Origin: Kipferlia bialata
Taxonomy: Eukaryota > Fornicata
Reading direction: 5' to 3'
Length of the DNA stretch: 25,862 nt
NCBI GenBank assembly: GCA_003568945.1
Contig: BDIP01000093.1
Span: 6,148-32,009, forward strand
The translations under genes were made by a program, and so were the position numbers. The stretch's first letter is position 1. Every line of letters starts with the position of its first letter. Below are positions 1 through 12,600 of the stretch, piece after piece. Under the pieces are notes generated by a model that was not told where the DNA came from, ran no database searches, and was given only the letters and a program-made list of their open reading frames with translations.

Positions 1-86
1 CCCCCCCTTTCGTCACCAATTTTTGCGTTCCTTCACCAGTCACGTTGTCCATCTCTCTCTCTCCCCCCCCCCCCACATGACCCCAG
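1..86 (+). other. Probable intron end at the contig edge
   Basis: The first 86 bases are pyrimidine-rich with a C-run near 63-74, and they end in CCCCAG just before the exon at 87. They look like the 3' part of an intron. No start codon or promoter is visible, so the gene continues beyond the window. Confidence 0.5.
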
Positions 87-3000
87 AAACTCTCCAGCAC
101 CGATGCGAGTGTGTCGTCTCTCTTCGGATACTCAGTGGCCATATACGGTATGCGTTGTGTCATATTAGTCACTCTATTGATCTGTGTTCCTCCGTGATAT
201 CTCTATCTCTTTACATATATATTCATGCACCCTTAGCTTGCATCGATATTCAGCCCACAGGTGTGTATACCCATCTCTGTCCGGCAGTCCCTCACTGCCC
301 CTGACTCCTACCCCTTATCCCTTACCCTAGGCGACTGGGCTGCCGTTGGGGGTCCTGAGTCCAACTCGGCCGGGTCTGGCAGTGGCATGGTGGCCATATA
401 CCACCGGACAGACGCAGACACCAACACGGTGGGGATAGATGCCATACACTCGTTGAACTATGATTGATTCTCAACCCTAGAGGTTACATCTCCCCAATAT
501 ATGCACACATATACCCGTATGTGTATATCCATTCACTCCCCCTCTACACCCCCTGTCTCTGTCTCTGTCTGTCTATGTCTCATGCGCTAGTGGGCCTTTG
601 ACCACCATGTGACCTCTGGGTTCAGTGGGGGTGACCATATGGGCACATCCCTGGCCATGGTATGTGCATGCCTCTCTCTCTCTCTCTCTCTCTCTGTCGA
701 GGCCAATGTGGTGATAAATGACATGTTTCTTGTAGTACTATGTTGGTATATATGCATCTGAACTACTTTTGATATCCAATATGTACCGATAACCCCCTCC
801 CCTCTCTCCCCTCCCACTCCAGTATGGAGAGTTACTGGTCACAGGATCATATGCATCCTCACCCACCGTACACAAGAGGTATCAGGCAGTCGGGTGTATA
901 CATATGTGGTACAGTGTTTGAATGCTTCAGCACCCCACTCACCCGTCACTATTCCCATCCATTTACTGACCCAGGGGCGCCACGTATGATATAGCAGACA
1001 CTCTGGGACCGCACTCTGAGCCATACACAGGGGATGAGGTACCATGCATCGTATCAGTGCAGATGCCAGTAGGGAGAGTGTATATATGATATGATACTAT
1101 GTGCACATACCCACATACCCCAAGTGTCTAATGCCCAGACTCTGTACTATGGAGAGAACGTAGCCATTACCGTACTGTCCAATGGAGACACAGGTATGTG
1201 CTCAGCGAGTACTGCCCCTGCCCACACCCCGAGGCATATACATACATATCTCCCACCTCTGTACAACCCCATCCCCACCCCCAGTTGTGGCTGTGGCCTC
1301 TGAGTACTATGAGGCAGAGGGTACAGCAGACGGGGGTAGCACAGTCACCTACAAGGGAGCAGTGTTCCTGTACACGTACGTCAGTGATGGTATTGTCTGT
1401 TGCTGTTGTGTATACTACTCTATATATTCACACGTATTTGATGTATGGACATACAATATATGGACTGACCTATTCCTAACAGTCCTTGATGTCAGGTAGG
1501 TATATCCATCCCACTCCATATTCTATACACCCTTTTTACGCTACCTCCCCCCCCTCCCCCCCAATGTTATAATGTCAGGTCCGAGTCCGGTGACTTTGAC
1601 GATACCACATACACCATACTGCAGCAGCCTGCCACAGACAATTTTGACTACCATATGAATTTCGGGGCCCAGGTCGCCATGCTAGGTGGGTCATGTGGAT
1701 ACAAGTCTCTGTGGATGTGTGGCACTCTTCCTCTCTTATGTTACATATGAGTGATTCATGGATACATGGAAGTAGCAATGTGTGTATGTTGCCATCCAAC
1801 CCAGATGCCATACCTCTCACCCCCAGGCGACAGACTTCTGGTCAGTCTCGGGTCAGGAAACAGGGTATGGCCGATGTATACACGTATATCTCTTGTGTAT
1901 ACGAGTGTTTTCGTTCAGTGTTTGGATTTGAGTAACCTCTATACAATTGACAACATCAATTATCTCTATACCCCACCCCAGGTGTATGTGTACGACCACG
2001 ACCAGCAGTCGCCAGGCTCCTTCATACACACACACACCCTGCAAGGAGACATGTTCACCGACTTTGGCGTGGTGAGTGGGTATATATATATATAGTGTGG
2101 GTGTACATGGCATCGATATTAGTATGGATCATCGGACCGTGTCGGTTCAGTTTCAATGCCAGTTCTGGTATCTCTTTCCCCCTGCATCATCTTCTAACTC
2201 CTTGATTTCGATGCTGATTCCAGGACTCCCTCTCCCTGTCCAGTGAGTACATAGCGGTGGGAGCCAAGTATGGTACGGGTCTGATGTGGATGTGTCAGTC
2301 TTGTGATTGAGTTGTCAGTCATATTGTACTGGACACACTTGCACTGGGGTTCCTGTACCATGAAGCTTCTCACCTGTCTCACCCCCAGTGTCCTCCTACG
2401 GGCTGTCCCACAACGGGTGTGTCTATGTCTACGACGCATCCACCTTCACAGAGGTGGCCAGGTATGGAGTGGAGTCAGTGTCTTACACGTCTACCCGTCT
2501 TCATGTATGCCCCGCCCCCCCCTCTTGCTTACCCCCTAGGTTCGATGGAGAGGCCGATTTCGATATGCTCTCTAGGGTTGCTATCAACTCAGACGTATTG
2601 GCTCTGGGGTATGTGGTGGTGCTGTGTGTATATGTGTGTGTATACCAATTTTTGTCAATACTATTCAACTCAATTCCACGATACTTTTACGCCACAGTGC
2701 ATGCTCATCTAGTATTCTATTCTCTTTTCCACCCTCCCCCTCACTCAGTGCCTTCCACGCCGACTCCTATAACGCTGGCACAGTGGCAAACTCTGGAAGG
2801 GTCTATCTCTACGAGAAGGTATAGTGCGTATCGTAGGGTTCTTGGATGCTCAGAGTGACCTCTTTCTTCTTTGTAACCACTCGTCTTCCATATACCCTTA
2901 CCGCAGGACTCCTCCAATGCCTTCTATCTGGCAGGCACTGTGGTGGGGGGTGGGGCAGACTACTCGTTTGGACACGCCCTGGCTGTCGACACCAGTACGT

Positions 3001-3593
3001 GGATGGCTATACCTATACTACCCACTGGATAGTGCTGACTTCACTGCTTGACATATATATATATATATATACCCAGTGGACTATGTCCTTGTTTGATACC
3101 CTACAGACTAGGTATAGTATTCACTCTGGCCCCTCACCCAGGTGGTGGCAACACTGTTGTGGTGGGCAGTGCCTGCTCTGACACCAGCCTATGCACAGCC
3201 TCGGCGGTACAGGTGGGGGTGTCTGAAGGGGTGTATGTATCTGTGTTCATGTCACCCCTCTATGTATGAGTACTCTCACCCCAGTATGCCCACCTCATCA
3301 CCCCGGGTCTGGTAGCCTCATACAAGCACGCAGCAAGGGTATGGGTGGTATCGATTGTACATATACTCTACTGCGGTGGTTGGCTCTCGTGTGTTTATGG
3401 GGAATATCTCTTTGAGTACTCTCACACATTGTATTCAGCAATTACCCCCCCACCCCCTCTGACCCAGGTTGCCTACAGGACCTACGACATTGAGACGGCC
3501 ATCAGTCTGAACGGGGCACCCATGGGTGGGGTGTCAGTGACCGTGGCTGCTAGGACAGACGAGTCGGACATGACCTCTGACCTCACCCACAAA

Positions 3594-3632
<39 letters not shown>

Positions 3633-6600
3633 AGACCATTGGGATGGGGATGTTACTACTCATATATAGCATGCATTGACCTTGGTCGTCCTTCACCGAC
3701 TGAGACTGCCTCACCCCACAGGTCTTGAACTTTGATGTCGACAACGTCTTCAGCAACACCCACTACGTGAGTGCATCACACCCTGAGGTAGGGAGGGCCT
3801 GAGAGTTACGGCTGTTACTTATCTATCCATATCTTAACATGTTTGCATGTGAAAGGACTCTCTGTTGACTCTGGGTTATGTGGTTGGAAACGTATGCGTA
3901 CATATCCCCTCTCTCCCAGCCCCCACTGCAGATATACATATGCGCCTCCTGGCTGCACTCTGGGGATGTGGATGGGTGCTTCTTCGAGTACCCCCTCCCC
4001 CTCCTCGCCATACCCACAGTCAACAGCGCCAATGTGGAGATAGGTGGGTGGATAGGCGTCAGAGGATGCTGTTGTTGACACGTATGAACATACTAGAGAT
4101 GTGGCTCCCCACTCCTGTGATGTCTCTACCCACCCCCACCCCCATATCCGTTCTGACCCCCAGCCTCCTCCGTCTATGAGTTCGGTCTCTACGACTCAGA
4201 CAGCAACCCAGGCACTGTAGGTTTGTGTGTGTGTGTGTGTGTTGTCATACACATGTGTTCGGCCCTAGTCATCTCAATCAGTGTACAAGCTGCATGTCTC
4301 CTCTTGATAGTGATCTACCCCCAGGCATCGGCGCTGTCTCTCTGAGGGGAGACTGGGCAGTCATTGGAGACCCAGAGTACAACTCATATGTGGGGAGGTG
4401 GGTACAGTGCAACACTCATTAGCATACCATCGTAGAGTACCCAGCTGATGTGTCCAATCTCATATTCTCTCACCTCTCCCTCCTCTCTGTCTACGTGTGG
4501 GGTTAATACCCCACCCTGTAACCCCAGGGCCGCCGTGCTCTACCACGATGCCTCAGGCTGGGAGTGGACACAGTCCCTGCCAGCGACAGACGCCGCCATA
4601 GGTGGGTATATACGGTGTAGATGGTATGGTATAATGGTATGTACTATAGTATGGATCTGACATTGTTGCCATACTACTTTCACTTGTTAGTGTGTCACCG
4701 TGAATACCCTACACTGCCTCTGCATCCATACCCCTACCCTATCTTCTCACCTCTAGAGAATGCTGGTACCACGGTCGCCCTGTCTGGGACAGGGTACCTG
4801 TACGTAGGAGAGACCCGCGAGATAGGAGCAGTTGTCACAGTATACAATCTGCTCAGTGGGCTGTTCCAGTTCGTGACTGACCTGACCGGTGCTGCTGCCG
4901 GTGCCGACACACACTTTGGTTGTAGTCTGGCAGCAGTCGGGGACACGCTGATAGTGGGTGGGTCACCGTGTACACACTATATCTCTCATAACTCCATACT
5001 ATGCAGTGTCTGATGCCAGGTGCCTGTGGGGATGAAGACTCAGACGATGGCAGTTGGCACTACTACCAGGTGGGTGTCTGTCTATATATATACATATATG
5101 TGTATATATGTGTATGTGTGTGTGTGTTGGCTCCATTACCAGGTTGGGATGTGTGCGTGTCTCTCTCTAATCCTCTCACCTCTCGATGGCGAGTGGCATC
5201 ATTGTGGTATATGTATTGTTGTCCCCCCCCTCACCCCAGATGGTGAATGATGTCCCTGTCCACAAGCAGACCGTGACTGGGTCGGCGACTAGGTGGGAGT
5301 TGTAATCACATGCACACAGTGACCAGTGGTACACCGTCCCTGTCATCCAAGTTACCCCGCCTATCTCTTCCCTCCATGCCTCTCGTGTCTCATGTGTCAT
5401 GCCTCATGTCCAGGCTTGGTCTCAGTATGTCCCTCAGTCCAGACGCACAGACCCTGGCAGTGTCGACAGGTGGGAGTACGCCCATACCTTTGACTATACA
5501 CGCTTGTCTGTCCATACGTTGTGTCATATCCTGCATGGGTCTTTCATACCCTAGGCAAACCAAGTGAGACCGGCACTGTCTATTTGTACGAGTTAGACAC
5601 TGATTCCAACCAGTACGTCTGGGGCGGCGTCTCCTTCGAGGGGTCATCTGTGTCCATGTCCTCAGACGACAGATACGGCACCTGCGTGGGTGTGACCGAT
5701 GGGGGCTTTGTGTGTGTGGGTGCCCCCTCCCACTCAGGGCACACAGACACCCAGGGGAAGGTGGTGTGCTACTACCTGGATAGCAATGGAGACTACACTG
5801 AGGGTCCCACCCTGTCAGCCCCTACCCCTGCTGTCAATGAATACTTCGGCACAGGGGTGGCCGTGGTGGAGAGGCCGGACAGCAGCATAGAGCTGGTAGT
5901 GAGCACGGCCATTGGGAACGCATACTCATACTCATGGGGGTCCGGCACCCACACGTGGACGCTGAACACGCAGATGCAGAGAGGGGACTCAGAGGTTATA
6001 TGCGGCATGGACGTGGACACCTCAGCGGTGACGGTGGGGATCAAGGCCCTGTTTGGGGTGGCAGGGTATGGGACATACGGGCAGGCCATGCATCTGAGCA
6101 TCGACGAAGACGTGTATGTCAAGTCCTACTCGATGGGACTGTCGGGGGGGAGCCTATCTCCAGGTGGCATAGGATGTGTATGGTGTAGATGGTGTATTAT
6201 ATAGTCCTCACCCTCAATTTGATATATCTGCCCGGTGCAACCCCACCTCAGGCTCCAACACCCTATCCCTCTCCCTGACGAGGCTGGGCGACCTCACCCC
6301 TGTCTGTGGGGCATATGCTTCAGAGACATACGCGCAGGTTGGGGGGTGTTATATGTTGCACCTCTGATACCATCTCGACTGTAGTTTGTGTCTATGATGC
6401 CTCTGACCTCTATATAGTGTGTACATGGTGTGTCTATGCTGACACTAGGGCTGGAATGACTTTGGCCAGTCTTCTGTGTCCCCCCTCTACATGGCCTATG
6501 ACGGTGCGACATCCCTGTACACCCAGGAGCAGGTATAGATGTGGATAGATGTATATATATAGATATATGGGTGTTCACATATGAGTAGGTATGGGTATAG

Positions 6601-9600
6601 AGAGATGTGAGTACAGGTATAGAGGTGGGCAGTGTGTCTCGTCTCCCTGGGTCCCTCCGTCTCACCCTAGGTCCAGGTGGACGGAGGCTATGCCCTGCAC
6701 TTCTACGCGGTGTCCAGTGCCAACACGCACCTGTCCTATATCACAGGGAGAGACGGGTTCTATGATGGCACGGTGAGTGGGGCTATGGATATGTGAATAT
6801 ACGTATATGTATATGTATACGTATATGTATATGTATATGTATATGTATATATGACTATACTGGCTACATACTGAATATCCTCCCGTCCCCACCCCAGGTG
6901 CCTACTGGCCCCTCCTACCTGTATGGAGATGCTGTGGTCACAGACACCACCACAGACGCCACTCACCCTGTGGCATCCTATGCCATAGCTCAGGACTACT
7001 CCTTTGCTGGGGTGCCTAGGTGGGGGGGCTTGATAGTCAGTGCCGGTTGTGCATATATACATAATATTCTGGTGCGGTGTTGCATACTGGGAGTGTCCGG
7101 TGTCTGTTGAATGTGTATTGTATATGGTTGGGTATTATTGCATCCCAATACTGGTTGCTAAATGTCTACCACTTGCCATCCCTCTACCACTCCATCAGTA
7201 TCTAGATATTGCTAGATATGTACCCCTTGACCCCAGTGCCGAGGGTGCCTCTGGGGAGACCGATGTGGGTGTTGTCCATGTCTACAGAAGGGTGGGTGGT
7301 GTTATGTGACAGAGTAGAGTGGGGGGGTACCCTGCCAACATCTCCATCTCCCTCTCCCTCTCCCTCTCCCTCTCGCTCACCCTCAGACCAACTCCTCGTG
7401 GTCTTGGGACCACTCCATCTCTCCCCCTACAGACACACCCAATCAGGTGGGGGTGGTGTGTGTATGTGAATGTGTATATATGAGACATATATGATATTTA
7501 CAAATTGGCCAGGGATACTAACTATACCACTTATGTATACTATATGGGATGATCCTCATTGTTAAACTTACACATATGATCAGTGTATATATTCAACATG
7601 GGATGTCAGGACATGTATGGCATATAACTTGTGGGTGGCCAGGTATAGTGGGCGCTGTGAACACAGGTCAACGGATGCATTATTGCTCTATTCTTTCTCT
7701 TCGTTCCACTGATGACTGATGACTGATGGTCAGGAGTTTGGGTCTTCCATTGCCACATACGGGGTATGGATAGCCATACAGGGATATGGTACGGTCATCA
7801 TTCTTTTCTGTATGTATATCTGAATTATGTGTATTTGTAGCATCAATTGTCTGCATTGACAAACTATTGGTGCATACCATGTTATACTATACGTGTTGTC
7901 CTATTGTGTCAAGCTCTGTCCTTCGTCATGCCCTCATCCATGTCCTTCCTCATGTCCTCAACCATGCCCTCATAGACAGATGGAACTGAGCACGTGGTGT
8001 ACATGTATCTGCTGCAGAATTCAGGAGGCAGTTGGATCTACGTCTACCACTCCACACTCCGTCAGACCGGAAGGTGCCACCAGTGTACATTATGTATATG
8101 TGGATATCTGTATATGTCTGGTTTATCCATTTGATGGGTTATTCGATCCAACGTGTTGTGGGGGTCTGTATCGCTGATGGACTAAAGTTTAGTCACTTAA
8201 CATGACACTTGCGATACAATACCCTTACACCAGTGTGGCCACCAGCCAGTTTGGGTATTCTCTGTCCATGATGGACTTTGTCTTAGTCGTTGGAGCTCCA
8301 TACGACTTAGGTATGGATATACAGAGATAATAACAGTCACTCACTTGAGTGTTTGGTCATCAAGATCATCTTCTACCCCTTTCTCATCATGGCTGGTTTC
8401 CTGTATACGTATACATACATATCTGTGGTCTTTCTCTGACAATTAGGAGCATGTGGGAGTGCCTACATCTTCGAGTACAGCACAAGCACATACGGTGAGT
8501 GCACTATCTGTATCAGTAGGGCGAGGGACCTGTCGGGATACTGCTACTGATACTGATACTTGGGTCCAGTCTACATACCATATTGCATGGAATTTGCATT
8601 TCTCCCACATTCACTTCACATACACCTCATATTCATTTACAACACCCCTCATACACATCTGATATGTATTAGATACCCCCTGATACCTACATGCCCCCCT
8701 CATAGCAGTGTGGGAGCTGACCAAGTACCTGGTGCCCGAGGGTACTACAGGCGTCAACAACCAGGTATAGAGCGGGTGTCATGGCCTGTCACCACTGAGG
8801 AGAGAACATTCATTCCTCCCCTCACCTCCAGCGTTTTGGTATATCAGTGGATGCCACGCCGAGCTATAGCTATGGCTATGTGGTTATTGGGGCCAGCCAC
8901 TCTCCTGGCGACATATACCCCACCCACGGAGAGGTTCGCAGAGACTGCCTACTGTATAAGTGTATATCTTGTATATATTGTTTCTATGTATCCGGTTTGT
9001 AATGATTTTCATTCATGGGCTGATAGAATTGTACAGTTGCCGATACAACGTCATTCTGCGCTTACTCAGGTGTACGTGTACGACCGTCTTGTTACTAGCG
9101 TCTCTGCGGGAGATGTGTCCTGGGGTCAGGTCTACTTCTACTCAGAGCTAGGCAACTTCGGACAGTCAGTAGGTACTATGCTTTCCATCATATAGTATTC
9201 TTCGCACAGTATGCAATATCTGGGTAGCTCTGTATCCCTTCCCACCCCCAGCTGGCAACGGATCCTACATATACGTGGGTGCCCCCACCTACACCCAGAC
9301 GGCAGGGGCTGAGGCCGGTGCGGTGTATGTCTTCCGAAGGACCGGCACCAACCCCTCCACCTTCTCCCTCCACTACACACATGCAGGCACTGAGGCATAC
9401 CAGCAGCTGGGCCATGCCCTCAGTCCTCAGAAGTCGTATGTGGTCGCTGGGTCCCCAGGTGACGTCAACCCAGTGTCGGGGGATGTCACAGGGTCAGTGG
9501 CAGTGTACGGGTCCTCTTCCCTCTACATGAAGACATACCACTGGCAGGCTGGGGCAGGTCTCGGTACCATCCTTGCGTCATACTTCAACACCTGGAGGAT

Positions 9601-12600
9601 ACTCGCAGGTGGGGGCACGGATTCTCTTTCCACTCTATCTTAACTGTTGTATAGACTGTTCATAGCATATACTCTCCTTTCCTCTCTCACCATAGGTTCT
9701 GGAACTGATCTGTACACCTTCCAGTCACTGAGCACTAAGCTAACTCTTGACGAAAGGTATTGTATATGGAGCGTTTCTGTGTGCGTGTATGTCTTTATGG
9801 TAGACTACGTCTCACCGAGTGTTTTGTGGTGGAATAGACGACTATCAGTCTCATTTCTCTGATCCCCCCATATGTATCTCACTCCAAGGGTGTATGAACT
9901 GGGTGTCAACCAGATAGGGGTCACGCTGGAGGTGAGAGACATGTATAGATGTTGTGCATGCAGTGAATAGTTCAGTATAGCCGTCTGGCATCTTATCACC
10001 CCGTGGTGGTATTTGATATATATGATATATATAGATATATAGTGATGGGTCGTACGTGGTAGAGTACCCCTCCCACCGTTCCCACCCCCAGAACAAGACT
10101 ACCGGCTCAACCATCACCGACAGTGACGGAATCACCCTGTCCCTCACGTCTGAGGGGGCCACCCATTCCATCCCGAGCTACACAACACAGTATCTCAGGT
10201 ATCATATATATACACATCTCAATATCTCAGGGACAAGGCTGTATGCAGTGGGGGGTGTATCTGTCTTGGATGGATGTATTGGACTATTTGTTTCACCCAC
10301 TGTCGTATCTCACGTACCCACTCCAGCGACCCCCTTCTCTTCAGTGCGGCAGGGGCAGAGCCCACCCTAGGGGTGCAACACGAGGGGCCCAATGCAGGGG
10401 GGGCACTCTACTCCTCTGTGTACAAGGTGTGTGTGTGTGTTTGAGTGTTGCATGCCTATGTGTATGTTGCTCCCACTGATACTGGTACTGATATCTCTGT
10501 CTGACCTCTAGTTGAGTTCTGGGTCTGTGTCTCTGCTGACAGAGACGGGGGACATAGACTCCGTGTACTCACCGGCCATATCTATAGACTACAGCGCACC
10601 TGAGTTCAGGTACATATAGCCATGTCTATTCAAACAAGTATCAGTGGCACACCCCATTCACACATACCCACATGCACACTTGCATATTGATCTGTCATAC
10701 CCTCATGCCAGGCTTCTCAACTCCAATGGGTACTCGATCCATAGCAATGATTGGGTATGTGGTGTGTGTCTCTGTGGTGTATCGACCTCTATCATCTCTC
10801 TCTCTCTCCCCTAACCCAGGCTGTAGAGGTCAGACGGAGTACAGATGGCGACGCGTCATACAGGTTAGTACATATCGATATAGTGTGTACGGGACACTGT
10901 TTGTTGGACAGATTGTGCCAGCACTCGTCCATATATATATCTATATTAATATATATATATATATACCCCATTGACTAGTCTAGTATGGCTCAGACCTGAC
11001 CCCAGGACGTGTGAGTATGATAGTGACTCGGGGATGTACACACTGGCTTCTGGTCAAGACTCTATGGCGTATACCGAGGGAACACACAGCTACACGGTCC
11101 GGGTACGCGATGATCTCTGTCGCTTGTGTATATTTATCTGTATATGCTCACCCTCAGGTTCACCTAGCCCGTGGCTCTGTCCTCACTTTGACTGTGCCGG
11201 TGGTCGTGTACTCGTCCACCACTCCTGTCTCATTCAGCCTCAGCAGGTGGGTCACATACTCTGGGGGGTGGTTGTGACACAGGGACACCTCGACTCTTTG
11301 CACAGTCATCACTGTATATGTATATATGTATATATATATATATGTATATATGCACAGGTGGCCACATGCCTCCAACCCCCAGGGAGAGTGTGCCCACAGG
11401 GGTGGATACTGTGTTAGAGGTCACCGTTACAGACGCTACAGGTGCTACTGATATTCTGGTATCCAGCTACCCCTTCCTTGTGACTCCACCCCACCTATAT
11501 AGATATAGATATAGATATAGATATAGATATATAGATATGGATATGGATATAGATATAGATATAGATATAGATATAGATATGGATATGGATATGGATATGG
11601 ATATTGATATACATATGTACTCACCAGCTAGACAACACTCTGGGTGGCTCCTCCGTGCCCCTCATTGGCAACTTCTACAACCTGGAGAGGTGGGTGCGGT
11701 GGCTCATTATATGTATATATATATATATATATATATCTGGTTGATAGCATAGGTAGACTGTTGTACATCTGAACCTTCGTTCTATCCTGACGCCAGTGTG
11801 ACTGCTGTATGGAACCACAACACAAGGGTCTATCAGGCATGTACCTCTCTCTGTATGCACGACAAGTGACTTGTGACTATTGGATATACTGTATGTCAGC
11901 TCAGATGGTCCTCTCTTTACCCCTGTCCCTCCATATCATATGCATCCCATGTATCATATATATCCCCCCCCTCTCCTCACCCATATCCCCGTGACCATTC
12001 CCATGAACTGGGGCACCAGGACCCTGGCCCTCACCTTCAACTCACAGGCCACCCCCTACACCACATCAGTGCACCCCACCCTACCCCACTCGGTGTCTGC
12101 TGAGATGAACAACTCAGTGGTGCCGTACGGGGGTCTGCTGTTGGGCGGCAGGGTGGCCGTGTCTGGGGCCTATGCTGCACTGTCCACTGCATCACAGGTA
12201 CGGAGGGGTGTGGGACCCAGGGTAACTGTTGTCGGTATAGACATCCACACTATTATGTAGTGTCAGCCATCTGATGCCTCTCTAACACCCCAGGAGGTCG
12301 ACATGTACAAGTACGACGCAAGTGCCCAGACGTACAGCTTTGAGTCGCTTATAGGTACCTGACTACATCTCTTTCCTAAACGGTGGCCATACCAACGTGT
12401 GTTATACTGTAATTTGGTATCCCCCCCTTGACCCCCAGACTACTCTGATGTATACCCCCATGACTCCCTCGGGTGTGTCTTTGAGGTGGTGATGGATGGG
12501 GACTGGCTGGCTGTGTCCTATGGGGACCTCGACATCGTGCTGATATACAAGGTACGTACCTCGGGAGCAGGGTGTCTAAGTGGATGTGAATGAAGTCTAT

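Noticed and set aside
3050-3072. TATATA runs as TATA-box promoters
   Set aside because: They lie inside introns throughout the gene and belong to general microsatellite content.
87-3212. Identification as an integrin alpha subunit
   Set aside because: The calcium loop DxDxDGxxD is absent, there are seven propellers rather than one, and no membrane segment or cytoplasmic GFFKR motif is seen.
7340-7386. CTCCCT repeat as a separate tandem repeat element
   Set aside because: It is the pyrimidine tract of an intron just before its CAG acceptor.
7843-7871. Extra 29-nt micro-exon between exons 7734-7763 and 7976-8073
   Set aside because: It would break the phase match, and the blade reads well without it (IATYG followed by TDGTEHVVYM).
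11360-11442. Reading the exon from the acceptor at 11358 in a Cys/Arg-rich frame
   Set aside because: The acceptor at 11381-11382 (CCCCCAG) gives the clear Ig-like frame ESVPTG...VTVTDATGATD in the required phase.
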